42,837 nucleotides of DNA from contig JAFEBV010000035.1 in the NCBI GenBank assembly GCA_018242485.1, forward strand, positions 1 through 42,837, given 5' to 3'. The notes under the pieces are model-generated. The model was not told where the DNA came from and made no database searches. It saw nothing but the letters and a program-made list of their open reading frames with translations. The translations under genes and the position numbers were made by a program. This document shows, piece after piece, positions 19,602 through 29,148 of this stretch (the stretch's first letter is position 1; each line of letters begins with the position of its first letter). Origin of the DNA: Pseudomonadota bacterium. GTDB lineage: Bacteria; Pseudomonadota; Gammaproteobacteria; Xanthomonadales; Xanthomonadaceae.

Positions 19602-20627
19602 CTAGCTATACGCTTGTGCCAGGCATTCCGCAATCTGCACGGCATTCAGGGCGGCGCCCTTGCGGATGTTGTCGGCGACGATCCACAGATCCAGCCCGCG
19701 CGGATGCGAGATGTCCTCGCGGATGCGCCCGACATAGGTCGGATCGCGCCCGGCGGCATGCGTCACCGGAGTGGGATAGCCGCCGCCGCGCGGCTCGTCC
19801 ACCACCTCCACGCCCGACGCGCGCGCCAGCAACTCGCGCGCCTGCGCGGCGGTGATCTTCGCGCGGGTCTCGATGTGCACCGCTTCCGAATGCCCGTATA
19901 CCACCGGCACGCGCACCACGGTCGGGTTCACCTGGATGGCGTCGTCGCCGAGGATCTTGCGGGTCTCCCAGACCAGCTTCATCTCCTCGGTGGTGTAGCC
20001 GTTGTCGCAGAAGTCCCCGCCGTGCGGGATCACGTTGCGCGCGATCTGCACCGGGTACACCTGCGCCTGCGCCTCGCCGCCGTTCACCAACGTCGCGTTC
20101 TGCCGTTCGAGTTCCTCGATCGCCTTCTGCCCGGTGCCGGACACCGACTGGTAGGTGGCGACGTTGATGCGCTCGATCCCAACCGCGCGATGGATCGGCG
20201 CCAGCGCAACCAGCATTTGCATGGTCGAGCAATTCGGATTGGCAATGATCCCGCGCGGACGGTTTGCGATCTCCTGCGGATTGACCTCCGACACCACCAG
20301 CGGGATATCGGGTTCGTAGCGGAAGGCCGAGGAGTTGTCGATGACGACCGCGCCGGCGGCGGCGAACTTCGGCGCGTACTGCTTGCTGATCGAACCGCCG
20401 GCGGAGAACAGGGCAATGTCGATACCGCCCTCGACCGCGGTGGCCGGATCGAAGGTCGCCAGATCCTGCACCACGAGTTCGCGGTCGCCGAACTTCACCC
20501 GCTTGCCTGCGGATTTCGCGCTCGCCACCGCGACGATTTCATTGATCGGGAACTTCCTCTCGGCCAGTACCGACAGCATCACCTGCCCCACGGCGCCGGT
20601 TGCGCCGACCACGGCCACGTTGAACAT
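19602..20627 (-). CDS. asd: Aspartate-semialdehyde dehydrogenase
   Basis: Asd reduces aspartyl-4-phosphate to the semialdehyde, the branch point to lysine/diaminopimelate, threonine and methionine. It starts with the NADP-binding loop VVGATGAVGQ. The catalytic cysteine is Cys133 in NPNCSTMQM, and the active-site histidine lies in RVPVVYGHSEAVHIE. From the ATG at 20627 it has 341 residues. Two further in-frame ATGs (20636, 20654) are possible starts; GAGGAAGG sits at the best distance from 20627. It is the first gene of the minus-strand asd-fimV-truA-trp run. Confidence 0.95.
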   Translation of the reverse strand: MFNVAVVGATGAVGQVMLSVLAERKFPINEIVAVASAKSAGKRVKFGDRELVVQDLATFDPATAVEGGIDIALFSAGGSISKQYAPKFAAAGAVVIDNSSAFRYEPDIPLVVSEVNPQEIANRPRGIIANPNCSTMQMLVALAPIHRAVGIERINVATYQSVSGTGQKAIEELERQNATLVNGGEAQAQVYPVQIARNVIPHGGDFCDNGYTTEEMKLVWETRKILGDDAIQVNPTVVRVPVVYGHSEAVHIETRAKITAAQARELLARASGVEVVDEPRGGGYPTPVTHAAGRDPTYVGRIREDISHPRGLDLWIVADNIRKGAALNAVQIAECLAQAYS

Positions 20628-21078
20628 CTTGCCCATGCCTTCCTCAAGCCTCATGTTGCGTTGAACCTCAAATATCGCCGATGCCGAACTCCAGGGTCGG
20701 CCACATCCACGGCTTCCGGCGCCCCCTTGGGCACGAATTGTCGGCTACGGCTCGAAGGGCGTCCACACACGACGGAACGAGATCTCATGCCACGCCCTCC
20801 CTTGCAAGTTCCCCGGCAGCACTTCGTTGCGAAGGATGCGACACGGCCAGCGCCGCAACGAAGCGCTGCCGACATCGCCAACGTTCCCGTTGCGGCAATT
20901 CATTGCGCAAGGCGCAATGTCGACCGGCATCCGGCGATCGCAAAATCGGCGCGGCTTACCGCGCGCGGTTGCAGGGAATGCCGACGCGCGAAACCACTCC
21001 ATCCCGACCGCCCGATCCCGCCGGACGTTCTTCAATATGCGAACCGCTGGCGGCAATTCGCAATGCAGCACGCGCCCG
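20628..21078. other. Intergenic region between marC and asd
   Basis: This 451-base gap is the longest in the window without a gene. Open frames of 90-175 codons cross it on both strands, but none shows a recognisable domain, a ribosome-binding site or a start that fits. I see no tRNA. It contains one perfect hairpin (entered separately). The asd promoter should lie in its left part. A GGAACTT at 20812-20806 (minus) resembles a sigma-E -35 element but lacks a matching -10. Confidence 0.5.
20901..20919. repeat. Perfect short hairpin in the marC-asd gap
   Basis: CATTGCGC-AAG-GCGCAATG is a perfect inverted repeat with 8-base arms and a 3-base loop. It could be an operator or RNA hairpin. It is not followed by a T-run on either strand. 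Confidence 0.5.
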
Positions 21079-21669
21079 TCATCGGATCCGCAGATACGCC
21101 GTGATCCCATCAAGGAACATCTGCACCGACAGCGCCACCACCAGCATGCCCATCAGCTTCTCGGCAGCCGACAACACGCGCGTACCCAGCACGCGATGCA
21201 GATAGGTCGCGGCGAACAGGGCCACCGCGGTGGCCAGCCACGCCACCAGCAGGGCGATCGACCAGTCGGCCTGACGGTGCGGATCGGAGTGGCTGAGCAG
21301 CATCACCGCGGCCATGCCGGAGGGGCCGGCGATGAAGGGGATGGCCAGCGGCACGATGAACGGCTCGCCCTCAGGCGCATCGCCGAACATGCCGTCCGGG
21401 CTGGGGAAGATCATCTTGATGCCGATCAGGAAAAGAACTATCCCGCCGGCGATGCTCACCGATTCCTGGCGCAGATGCATGGCGGCGAGCAGGTACTGGC
21501 CGCCGAACAGGAAGGCCATCAGCACGCCCAGCGCGATCAGCAGCTCACGCGCCAGCACGATGCGCTGGCGGCGCGCCGGCAGCGGCCGCAGCAGGGTCAG
21601 GAACACCGGGATGTTGCCCAGCGGATCGAGCACCAACAGCAACAGCAAAGCGGCCGACCAGGTGCTCAT
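21079..21669 (-). CDS. MarC family integral membrane protein
   Basis: This is a 196-residue protein with about six hydrophobic segments. It has the MarC/YhgN pattern: LLLVLDPLGNIPVFL near the N-terminus and PLAIPFIAGPSGMAAV in the middle. The family is annotated as putative NAAT-type transporters, and its true substrate is unknown. Its ATG overlaps the stop of the upstream dehydrogenase gene in ATGA, so it is the last gene of a tightly coupled grxD-SDR-marC unit. The four-base overlaps indicate coordinated translation but do not reveal a shared pathway. Confidence 0.88.
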   Translation of the reverse strand: MSTWSAALLLLLVLDPLGNIPVFLTLLRPLPARRQRIVLARELLIALGVLMAFLFGGQYLLAAMHLRQESVSIAGGIVLFLIGIKMIFPSPDGMFGDAPEGEPFIVPLAIPFIAGPSGMAAVMLLSHSDPHRQADWSIALLVAWLATAVALFAATYLHRVLGTRVLSAAEKLMGMLVVALSVQMFLDGITAYLRIR

Positions 21670-22526
21670 GGCGCGCGCTCCGGCGCACTGGTCGCGGCCA
21701 TCGGCAGAGGCAGCGGTGTCGTTGCTGTCGAACTCGCAGCGATCCCGTCATCCGCGGCGATTTGTATCGGTGGCCATGCAACCGGCGGCGACCACACCTG
21801 CCCGCGGTGTTCGCGCCCGGCCGCCGAAAGCAGGTGCACGCAGGCATCGGCATACGCGCTCGCCGGCGGCCACGTTCCCGGCCGCTCGGACATGAAGGCT
21901 TTCGCACGCAGGCCGGTCTGCATCTGCCCGGGTTGCAGCGCGGACACACGCACGCTGGATTGTTCGAGTTCGTCGGCCAGCACTTCCAGCAAGCCAAGCA
22001 ACGCGAACTTCGACACCCCGTAGCCGCCCCAATACGCACGGCCCACGCGATGCGGGTCGTCGAGCACGAACACCACCGCCGCATCCGGCGCACGCCGCAG
22101 CAGCGGCAGGCAGGCGCGGGTGAGCAGGAAGGGCGCGCCGACGTTGACGTGCAGGGCGTTGACGAATTCCAGCGGATCGGTGTTCTGCAGAGGGGTCAGA
22201 CCCTGGAACTCGGCGGCAGCGTGCAGGATGCCATCCAGCCGACCCATGCCATCCTCGATGCGCGCCGCCATCTGCGCGTAGTCGTCGGGGGTGGCACCGA
22301 GCAGGTCGAGCGGATAGATCGCCGGCTGCGGGCCAATAGCCGCCAGTTCGTCATGTAGACGTTGCAGGCGCGGCACGCGCCGGCCCAGCAGCACGACCGT
22401 CGCCCCGGCCATCGCGCAGGCGCGGCTGGCGGCCTCGCCGAGCGCGCCGTTGGCGCCGCTGACCAGCACCACGCGGCCGGCGAGTGCGCCGTTTGCTGCG
22501 CCACCGTTGGAAGCCGCGTCGCTCAC
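21666..22526 (-). CDS. YciK-like short-chain dehydrogenase lacking the catalytic Ser
   Basis: This 286-residue protein is of the short-chain dehydrogenase/reductase family and is most like E. coli YciK (matching LGR, LDLL, RLDGILH, GRAYWGGYGVSK and PGQMQT patterns). The nucleotide-binding loop is GANGALG (about 24-30). The YxxxK pair is Tyr169/Lys173. At the place of the catalytic serine, 13 residues before the tyrosine, there is an aspartate (FVLDDPHR, against FTSSSVGR in YciK), and the usual NAG motif reads HAAAE. The GTG start at 22526 overlaps the grxD stop (GTGA). A low-complexity tail of about 30 residues follows the domain. Substrate unknown. Confidence 0.87.
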   Translation of the reverse strand: MSDAASNGGAANGALAGRVVLVSGANGALGEAASRACAMAGATVVLLGRRVPRLQRLHDELAAIGPQPAIYPLDLLGATPDDYAQMAARIEDGMGRLDGILHAAAEFQGLTPLQNTDPLEFVNALHVNVGAPFLLTRACLPLLRRAPDAAVVFVLDDPHRVGRAYWGGYGVSKFALLGLLEVLADELEQSSVRVSALQPGQMQTGLRAKAFMSERPGTWPPASAYADACVHLLSAAGREHRGQVWSPPVAWPPIQIAADDGIAASSTATTPLPLPMAATSAPERAP

Positions 22527-22840
22527 CCGCGTCGCGCCTCGGTGGCGATGCGCTGGAGTTCGCCGCTGGCGTGCAGTTCCAGCACGATGTCGCAGCCGCC
22601 GATCAACTCGCCGTGGATGAACAACTGCGGGAAGGTCGGCCAGTCGGAGAACTTCGGCAAACTGGCGCGCACTTCCGGGTCGGCGAGCACATTGACGACA
22701 TGGTAATCCGCCGCGCACGCGTCCAGCGCCCGGCACGCGCGCGCGGAAAACCCGCACATCGGGTGCTGTGGCGTGCCCTTCATGAACAACACGATCGGGT
22801 GCGCCTCGACCTCGGCGCGAATCCGCTCCATCACATTCAT
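22523..22840 (-). CDS. grxD: Monothiol glutaredoxin Grx4
   Basis: This 105-residue monothiol glutaredoxin carries the signature CGFS (Cys29-Ser32). Proteins of this kind bind and deliver [2Fe-2S] clusters. The glutathione-binding features WPTFPQLFIHGELIGG and GGCDIV are present. The length matches the E. coli protein (115). The ATG at 22840 starts MNVMERIRAE. It is divergent from sodB, with 139 bases between the two starts. The pairing of an iron-sulfur carrier with an iron superoxide dismutase is a known genomic association that fits oxidative stress and iron metabolism. Confidence 0.96.
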   Translation of the reverse strand: MNVMERIRAEVEAHPIVLFMKGTPQHPMCGFSARACRALDACAADYHVVNVLADPEVRASLPKFSDWPTFPQLFIHGELIGGCDIVLELHASGELQRIATEARRG

Positions 22841-22979
22841 CACGATTCCCGAAAAACGCCCGCGCCGTTGCGGCAGGCCGTGGCAGACCTGACGGCCGTT
22901 TGGCGGCCATCGACTGCTAGAATTGTAAACCTTGCGGGCCGTCCACCGCCTGCCGTCCGTCCATTCCAAAGGAGTCGTC

Positions 22980-23558
22980 ATGGCCATCGAACTGCCCGCC
23001 CTGCCCTACGCCCGCAATGCGCTCGCACCGCATATCTCCTCCGAGACCCTGGACTTCCACTACGGCAAGCACCATCAGGCTTACGTGGACAACCTCAACA
23101 AGATGATCCCCGGCACCGAATTCGCCGAAGCCACGCTGGAGGCGATCGTCAAGAAGGCGCAGGGCGGCATGTTCAACAACGCCGCACAGGTGTGGAACCA
23201 CACGTTCTACTGGAACAGCCTGTCGCCCAACGGCGGCGGCGAACCCAAGGGCAAGCTGGCCGATGCCATCGTCAAGGCGTTCGGCTCGTTTGCCGCGTTC
23301 AAGGAGGAGTTCACCAAGGTCGCCATCGGCACCTTCGGCTCGGGCTGGGCGTGGCTGGTGCAGCGCGCCGACGGCAGCCTCGCCATCGTCAGCACCTCCA
23401 ACGCCGCCACCCCACTCACCGGCACCGACAAGCCGCTGCTGACCTGCGACGTGTGGGAGCACGCCTATTACGTGGATTACCGCAACGCCCGCGCGAAGTA
23501 CGTCGAGGCGTTCTGGAATCTGGTCAATTGGGACTGGGCGATGAAGAAGCTGGGCTGA
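22980..23558 (+). CDS. sodB: Superoxide dismutase (Fe type)
   Basis: This enzyme converts superoxide to oxygen and hydrogen peroxide. It has 192 residues with metal ligands His27, His74, Asp157 and His161, the same spacing as E. coli SodB. Gln70 in [14 protein letters not shown] is the residue that marks iron-type enzymes. The ATG at 22980 has a strong ribosome-binding site (AAAGGAG). No signal peptide is present, so it is cytoplasmic. A TAGAAT (22918-22923) could be the -10 of its promoter, but I could not find a matching -35. Confidence 0.97.
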   Translation: MAIELPALPYARNALAPHISSETLDFHYGKHHQAYVDNLNKMIPGTEFAEATLEAIVKKAQGGMFNNAAQVWNHTFYWNSLSPNGGGEPKGKLADAIVKAFGSFAAFKEEFTKVAIGTFGSGWAWLVQRADGSLAIVSTSNAATPLTGTDKPLLTCDVWEHAYYVDYRNARAKYVEAFWNLVNWDWAMKKLG

Positions 23559-23675
23559 CCGGTACTGGAATTTCCATCCGCCGCATCCGGCGAGGATTTC
23601 CCTTTTCACTGCAAACATTCATCGGCGCGTTGGATCTTGCCCATACGCGCCGCATCGCATCAGCACAATCGGAGC

Positions 23676-24479
23676 ATGCGCGTGGGCTTGAAACGTTACC
23701 GATACCTGGCGCGCATCGCGCTCGAGTCGCTCCGCGGCAACCGCGGGATGGTGCCGCCCGAATCGATGATCTTCGTCGGCCACGGCGATTTCGTGAAGAT
23801 CGGCAACGAATTCCGCACGCACCTCATCGATCTCGCCGACCTGCGTCCCGACAGCCAGGTGCTGGATGTGGGCTGCGGCATCGGTCGCATGGCGATCCCG
23901 TTGACCGATTACCTGACGACCGGCGAGTACGCGGGCATCGACATCGTGGAAAAGGGCATCGTCTGGTGCCAGCGCCGGATCACCACCCGCTTCCCCAATT
24001 TCCGCTTCATCCGCAGCGACATCCACAACAAGATGTACAACAAGCGCGGCACGACGCGGGCGCGCGACTACCGCTTTCCGTTCGAGGACAACCGTTTCGA
24101 CGTGGTGTTCCTCACCTCGGTGTTCACCCACATGCTGCCTGCGGATCTCGAGCACTACGCCGACGAGATCGCGCGCGTGCTCAAGCCGGGCGGTCGGTGC
24201 CTCGTGACCTTCCTGCTGCGCAACGACGAGTCCACGGCATTGGTCGATGCGGGCGTCGCCCAGGGCCCGATGGCGGTCAACCAGCATGTCGATGGGCCGG
24301 CATGGACCAGCGATCCGCGAACGCCCGAGGCGGTCACCGCCTACGAGGAAGGTTGGGTGCTCGACCTGTTCGCGCGATTGGGACTGCACTTGCAGCCGCC
24401 GATCCGCTACGGTTCGTGGTGCGGCCGCAAGGAGTTCCTGTCGTTCCAGGACATCGTCGTGGTGCGAAAGGCGGGTTAG
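23676..24479 (+). CDS. Class I SAM-dependent methyltransferase
   Basis: This is a 267-residue protein with a methyltransferase fold. The SAM-binding loop VLDVGCGIGRM lies near residues 59-69, the acidic residue follows in EYAGIDIVEKG, and the motif DNRFDVVFLTSVFTHM and the strand LKPGGRCLVTF are present. Substrate is unknown. Homologous proteins are often found in surface-polysaccharide clusters, but nothing here supports that. The ATG at 23676 is only one base from a GGAG; a GTG two codons on (23682) has a better spacing and may be the true start. The last codons and stop lie in a small tandem duplication. It is convergent with the efflux lipoprotein gene. Confidence 0.85.
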   Translation: MRVGLKRYRYLARIALESLRGNRGMVPPESMIFVGHGDFVKIGNEFRTHLIDLADLRPDSQVLDVGCGIGRMAIPLTDYLTTGEYAGIDIVEKGIVWCQRRITTRFPNFRFIRSDIHNKMYNKRGTTRARDYRFPFEDNRFDVVFLTSVFTHMLPADLEHYADEIARVLKPGGRCLVTFLLRNDESTALVDAGVAQGPMAVNQHVDGPAWTSDPRTPEAVTAYEEGWVLDLFARLGLHLQPPIRYGSWCGRKEFLSFQDIVVVRKAG

Positions 24480-24526
24480 TCGTTTTATCTCGTAGTGGTG
24501 CTAAAGGCGGGCTAGATGTTTGATCT
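24455..24526 (+). repeat. 36-base imperfect tandem duplication at the methyltransferase stop
   Basis: Two adjacent 36-base units (24455-24490 and 24491-24526) match at 30 of 36 positions. Both contain GTGGTGC-AAAGGCGGG-TAG with the in-frame stop. The first copy is the end of the methyltransferase gene and the second is a non-coding echo of it. The divergence between copies indicates that the event is not recent. Confidence 0.85.
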
Positions 24527-24562
24527 CGCAAGTCACTTCACGGATCGATACGAACCGTCCAT

Positions 24563-26011
24563 TCAGCGCGGCAACTCGCCCGCCTCCCACCCGCCCCCCA
24601 GCGCCTTCACCAGCGCGACCGAATCCACCAGCCGCGTGCCGAGCAGGGACAACTCCGCACGGCGTGCCGCGTAGGCTGCGTTCTGCGCGGAGGTGACGTT
24701 GAGGTAACTCACGGTGCCGGCCTTGTATTGATTTTCCGCGATGCGCAGGGATTCCTCCGCGGCCTTTGCCGCTTCGTCCTGCACGCGCGCTTCCTGTTCG
24801 CCGATGCGCAGGGCGACCAGTTGATCCTCGACGTTCTGCAATGCGGCCAGCGCGAGTTGCCGGTAGTTGGCGACGGCGGCATCGTAGCCGGCGCGCGCCT
24901 GCGCGGTCTGCGCGTGGCGGGCACCGCCGTCGAACAAGGTCGCAGCCAGCGCCGGGCCGAGCGACCACACGCGGCTTGGCGCGGTCAGCCATTTCGACAG
25001 GCTCGAACTCTGGTAACCGCCGCTGCCGGACAGGGTGAGGTTCGGGAACCACGCCGCTTCGGCGATGCCGATGGCGGCGTTCGCGGCGGCGGCCTGGCGC
25101 TCGGCCACGGCCACGTCGGGGCGGCGTTCGAGCAATTGCGAGGGCACGCCGGCGGGGATCGCCGGTGGTTGCAGTTGCAGCGGCTCGGCGGCGATGGTGA
25201 AATCCGCCGGCGGCTTGCCGACCAGCACCGCGATGGCGTGTTCGAGCTGCGCGCGGGCGATGCCGATGTCCAGCGCCTGCGCCTGCGCGGACTTGAGTTG
25301 CGCCTGCGCCTGCACCACGTCGCCGCGCGCGGCCACGCCGGCGGCGTACTGGTTCTGCGTCATCGTCAACGCGCGCTGGTAGGCGGCCACGGTGTCGTCG
25401 AGCAGACGCTTCTGTTCGTCGGTCACGCGCAATTGCAGGTAATCCTGCGCCAGCTCGGACTGCAAGCTCAGCCGCGTGGAAGCCAGCAATGCGGCGCTGG
25501 CCTGCGCATTGGCGCGGCTTTGTTCGACGCTGCGGCGCACGCGGCCCCACAGATCGGGCTCCCAACTGGCGACGAAGTTCAGGCCGTAGTTGTCGGCTGG
25601 ATTGGACGATCCGTTCGTGCTGCCGGCGTAGCGGCCCGAGCGCGTGCCTGATGCATTGGCCGACAGGGTCGGGAAGAATGCGGCGCGCGCATTGGCGACC
25701 AGCGCGGTGGCCTGTCGGTACTGCGCCTGCGACTGCGCGAGCGAGGGATTTGCGGTCTCCAGTTGCTGTTCCAGCGCGTCGAGCGTGGCATCGCCAAACA
25801 CTTTCCACCACGCTCCACGCCCGACTGCATCGGTGGGTTGTGCCGGCTTCCAGTCGGCTGCTGCGGCCGGGGCTTCCTTGTACGCGGAAGGAATGTCCAG
25901 CTTCGGCCGGACGTAATCCGGGCCGACCGCGCAGGCGGCGAGCCCGGCGCACAGCAGCGTCGGCGCAAGCGCGCGCAGCGACATGGGTAGCGAGAGTGTG
26001 ATCGTGCTCAT
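24563..26011 (-). CDS. Outer-membrane efflux lipoprotein, NodT/OprM family
   Basis: This is the outer-membrane channel of a tripartite RND efflux system. It has 482 residues with a lipoprotein signal peptide ending in the lipobox LAAC (acylated Cys27), then [12 protein letters not shown], a start typical of the family. Two repeated outer-membrane efflux domains follow, with [34 protein letters not shown] and the matching N-terminal half. Its ATG overlaps the stop of mdtC (ATGA), so it is translated as the last gene of the mdtABC cluster. In E. coli MdtABC uses TolC encoded elsewhere; here a dedicated partner is encoded. The stop faces the methyltransferase gene. Confidence 0.94.
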   Translation of the reverse strand: MSTITLSLPMSLRALAPTLLCAGLAACAVGPDYVRPKLDIPSAYKEAPAAAADWKPAQPTDAVGRGAWWKVFGDATLDALEQQLETANPSLAQSQAQYRQATALVANARAAFFPTLSANASGTRSGRYAGSTNGSSNPADNYGLNFVASWEPDLWGRVRRSVEQSRANAQASAALLASTRLSLQSELAQDYLQLRVTDEQKRLLDDTVAAYQRALTMTQNQYAAGVAARGDVVQAQAQLKSAQAQALDIGIARAQLEHAIAVLVGKPPADFTIAAEPLQLQPPAIPAGVPSQLLERRPDVAVAERQAAAANAAIGIAEAAWFPNLTLSGSGGYQSSSLSKWLTAPSRVWSLGPALAATLFDGGARHAQTAQARAGYDAAVANYRQLALAALQNVEDQLVALRIGEQEARVQDEAAKAAEESLRIAENQYKAGTVSYLNVTSAQNAAYAARRAELSLLGTRLVDSVALVKALGGGWEAGELPR

Positions 26012-29000
26012 GGCGAAACCGGCGTCAGGTCGTGGTCGTCGGATGCGGGCGGCTCGCCGCGCAGGCGCTGCCAGCGGCGGCCCGCCCACAGGCGGAAGCG
26101 ATCCAGGTACAGGTACACCACCGGCGTGGTGTACAGGGTGAGCAACTGACTGACCGCCAGCCCGCCAAGGATGGCCACGCCCAGCGGGCGGCGCATCTGC
26201 GCGCCCTCGCCGAAGCCCAGCGCCAGCGGCACCGCACCGAGCATCGCCGCCAGCGTGGTCATCATGATCGGGCGGAAGCGCAGCGAGCAGGCGGCGAAGA
26301 TCGCATCGCGCGAGCTCATGCCCTGCGTGCGCTCGGCATCCAGCGCGAAGTCGATCATCAGGATCGCGTTCTTCTTCACGATGCCCACCAGCAGCAGCAC
26401 GCCGATCAGGGCGATGATGCTGAACTCCATGCGGAACGCCAGCAGCGCCAGCAGCGCGCCCACGCCGGCCGAAGGCAGCGTGGAAAGAATCGTCAACGGG
26501 TGCACGTAACTTTCGTAGAGCACACCCAGCACGATATACACCGCCAGCAGCGCGGCGAGGATCAACCACGGTTGCGCGCCGCTGCTTTGCTGGAAAGTCG
26601 CCGCAGTGCCGGCGAACGCGCCGTGGATGGATGCGGGCACGCCGATGCCGGCCATCGCGTGGTCGATCGCCTGCGCGGCTTGGCCCAGGCTGATGCCGTC
26701 GGCGAGGTTGAACGACACCGTCACCGCCGCGAACTGGCCCTGATGCTGCACCGACACCGGGGTGGTGCCCGGGCCGAAACTGGCGAACGCCGACAACGGC
26801 ACCATCTGCCCGGACTTGTTCTGCACGTAGATGTCGCGCAGGGTCTGCGGGTTCTGCAGGAACTGCGGCGCGACTTCCATCACCACGTGATACTGGTTGA
26901 GCGGGTTGTAGATGGTCGATGCCTGACGCTGCCCGAAAGCATCGCCGAGGGTGTTGTCGACCTGCTGCGTGGTGACGCCCAGCCGCGCCATCGCCGCGCG
27001 GTCGAAGTGCAGCTCGGTTTCCAGTCCGCGCTCCTGCTGGTCGGAATTCACGTCCTCCAGTTCCGGCACCTGTTTGAGCGCTGCGGTGATCTTCGGCCCC
27101 CACGTGCGCAGATCGGACAGGCTGTCGCTTTGCAGGGTGTACTGGTAGGCCGAATCGCTTTGCCGGCCGCCGGTGCGGATGTCCTGCGCGGCGAACAGGA
27201 ACATCTGCGCGCCCGGTTCGCTGGCCAGCTTCGGGCGCAGCCGCGAGATCACCTGATCGGTGGACAGCTTGCGCTGCGCCAGCGGCTTCAAGCCGATGAA
27301 CATGAAGCCGTGGCCGGCGCCGGTGTAGCCGACCACCTGATCCACCGCCGGATCGGCGTTGACGATCCGCATCAGATCCACGACCTTCTTCGACACCGAC
27401 TGGAACGAGGCGCTCTGGTCGGTCTGCACGCCGCCGATCACCCGCCCGGTGTCCTCGGGCGGGAACAGGCCCTTGGGCACGATCACGTACAGATAGACGT
27501 TCAGGCACACCGTCACCAGCAGCACGAACATCACCAGTCCCGGCGCGGCCAGCGCGCGCCGCAAACTTCGCTCGTAGAGCGCGCGCAGCGCATCGAAGCT
27601 GCGTTCGCTCCAGCGGAAGAAGCCGTTGCGCTCGTGGCCCTGCGCATCCAGCGCGTGCGGGCGCAGCAGCTTGCTGCACATCATCGGCGTGGTGGTCAGC
27701 GACACCAGCAGCGAGACGAGGATCGCCACCGACAGGGTGACCGAGAACACCCGCAGGTAGCGGCCGACGATGCCGTCCATCAACAGGATCGGGATGAACA
27801 CCGCGATCAGCGACAGGCTCATCGACAGCACGGTGAAGCCGACCTCGCGCGCGCCCAGCAGTACCGCGCGCATGCGCGGCACGCCTGCCTCCATGTGGCG
27901 GGTGATGTTCTCCAGCACCACCACCGCATCGTCCACCACGAAACCCGTGGCGATGGTCAGCGCCATCAGCGAAAGGTTGTCGAGGCTGTAACCGGCCAGG
28001 TACATCACCGCGAACGTGCCCACCAGCGACACCGGCACCGCCACCGCCGGCACCAGCGTGGCGCGCCAGTCGCGCAGGAACACGAACACCACCCCGATCA
28101 CCAGCCATACCGCGATCAGCAGAGTGGTCTCGACGTTGTGCAGCGAGGCGCGGATGGTGCTGGTGCGTTCGATCGCGGTGGTGATCTGGATGTCCGCGGG
28201 GATCGACGCGCGCAGTTGCGGCAGCAGCGCCAGCACGCGGTCGCAGGTCTGGATGATGTTGGCGTCGGGCTGCTTGATGACCTGCAGGATGATCGCCGGC
28301 TGCCCGTTGGCCAGACCCATGTTGCGCACGTCCTCGACCGAATCGAGCACCTGAGCGACATCCGACAGGCGCACCGGGCGGCCGTTGCGCATCGCCACCA
28401 CCAGTTCGCGATATTGCTCGGCGGTGCGCGCCTGATCGTTGGCCTGCACGATCCAGTGGCGGTCGTCGAGTTCGAGCAGGCCCTTGGGGCGATTGGCGTT
28501 GGCGTTCTGCAGCGCGGTGCGCACGGTGTCCAGCGCGATGCCGTATTTGTTCAGCGCGGTGAGGTTCATCTCCACCCGCACCGCCGGCAGCGAGCCACCG
28601 CCGACCGTCACCTGCCCCACGCCCTCCACCTGCGCGATCTTCTGCGCGACGATGGTCGAGGCCGCGTCGTAGATCTGCCCGCGGTCGAGGGTCTTCGAGG
28701 TCATGGTGAAGACGAGGATGGGTTGATCGGAGGGATTGGCCTTGCGATAGGTCGGGTTGCCGGGCATGCCGCTAGGCAGTTGCGCACGCGCGGCGTTGAG
28801 CGCGGCCTGCACGTCGCGCGCGGCGCCGTCGATGTCGCGCGAGAGCGCGAACTGCAACACGATCCGCGTGCTGCCCTGCGAACTGGACGAGGTCATCTCG
28901 GTGACCCCGGCGATGCGCCCAAGCTGGCGCTCCAGCGGCGTGGCCACCGAAGTCGCCATGGTTTCCGGGCTGGCACCGGGCAGCGAGGCGGAGACGAAAA

Positions 29001-29148
29001 TCGTCGGCAGGTCGATCTGCGGCAGCGGCGATACCGGCAGCAGGAAGAACGCGATCAGCCCGGCGAGGAACACGCCGAAGGTCAACAGCGTGGTCGCCAC
29101 CGGCCGGCGGATGAAGGGCGCGGAAAGGCTGGTCAGGCGCTCGGTCAT
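26008..29148 (-). CDS. mdtC: RND efflux transporter, MdtC type
   Basis: This is an inner-membrane proton-driven pump subunit of the AcrB superfamily with 1046 residues. It has twelve predicted membrane helices in two halves, each half with a large periplasmic domain. The TM4 acidic pair is in [15 protein letters not shown], and the C-terminal half has [18 protein letters not shown], both hallmarks of heavy RND pumps. It is more MdtC-like than its neighbour by length, lack of the insertion and position. Both its start (with mdtB) and its stop (with the outer-membrane gene) overlap neighbours by four bases. In E. coli MdtB and MdtC form a heterotrimer (2B:1C); the same is likely here. Confidence 0.95.
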   Translation of the reverse strand: MTERLTSLSAPFIRRPVATTLLTFGVFLAGLIAFFLLPVSPLPQIDLPTIFVSASLPGASPETMATSVATPLERQLGRIAGVTEMTSSSSQGSTRIVLQFALSRDIDGAARDVQAALNAARAQLPSGMPGNPTYRKANPSDQPILVFTMTSKTLDRGQIYDAASTIVAQKIAQVEGVGQVTVGGGSLPAVRVEMNLTALNKYGIALDTVRTALQNANANRPKGLLELDDRHWIVQANDQARTAEQYRELVVAMRNGRPVRLSDVAQVLDSVEDVRNMGLANGQPAIILQVIKQPDANIIQTCDRVLALLPQLRASIPADIQITTAIERTSTIRASLHNVETTLLIAVWLVIGVVFVFLRDWRATLVPAVAVPVSLVGTFAVMYLAGYSLDNLSLMALTIATGFVVDDAVVVLENITRHMEAGVPRMRAVLLGAREVGFTVLSMSLSLIAVFIPILLMDGIVGRYLRVFSVTLSVAILVSLLVSLTTTPMMCSKLLRPHALDAQGHERNGFFRWSERSFDALRALYERSLRRALAAPGLVMFVLLVTVCLNVYLYVIVPKGLFPPEDTGRVIGGVQTDQSASFQSVSKKVVDLMRIVNADPAVDQVVGYTGAGHGFMFIGLKPLAQRKLSTDQVISRLRPKLASEPGAQMFLFAAQDIRTGGRQSDSAYQYTLQSDSLSDLRTWGPKITAALKQVPELEDVNSDQQERGLETELHFDRAAMARLGVTTQQVDNTLGDAFGQRQASTIYNPLNQYHVVMEVAPQFLQNPQTLRDIYVQNKSGQMVPLSAFASFGPGTTPVSVQHQGQFAAVTVSFNLADGISLGQAAQAIDHAMAGIGVPASIHGAFAGTAATFQQSSGAQPWLILAALLAVYIVLGVLYESYVHPLTILSTLPSAGVGALLALLAFRMEFSIIALIGVLLLVGIVKKNAILMIDFALDAERTQGMSSRDAIFAACSLRFRPIMMTTLAAMLGAVPLALGFGEGAQMRRPLGVAILGGLAVSQLLTLYTTPVVYLYLDRFRLWAGRRWQRLRGEPPASDDHDLTPVSP

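Noticed and set aside
20784..20812. GGAACTT facing asd as a second sigma-E promoter
   Set aside because: At 15-17 bases downstream there is no TCnnA-type -10 element, so the hexamer alone is not sufficient.
20745..21113. Possible 122-codon minus-strand gene in the marC-asd gap
   Set aside because: No ribosome-binding site, no domain, and it overlaps the end of marC. Composition (many Arg, Cys and Trp) is unlike the real proteins nearby.
22895..22923. Sigma-70 promoter of sodB using TAGAAT as the -10 element
   Set aside because: The hexamer 17 bases upstream (GCCGTT) does not resemble TTGACA, and other spacings give no better match.
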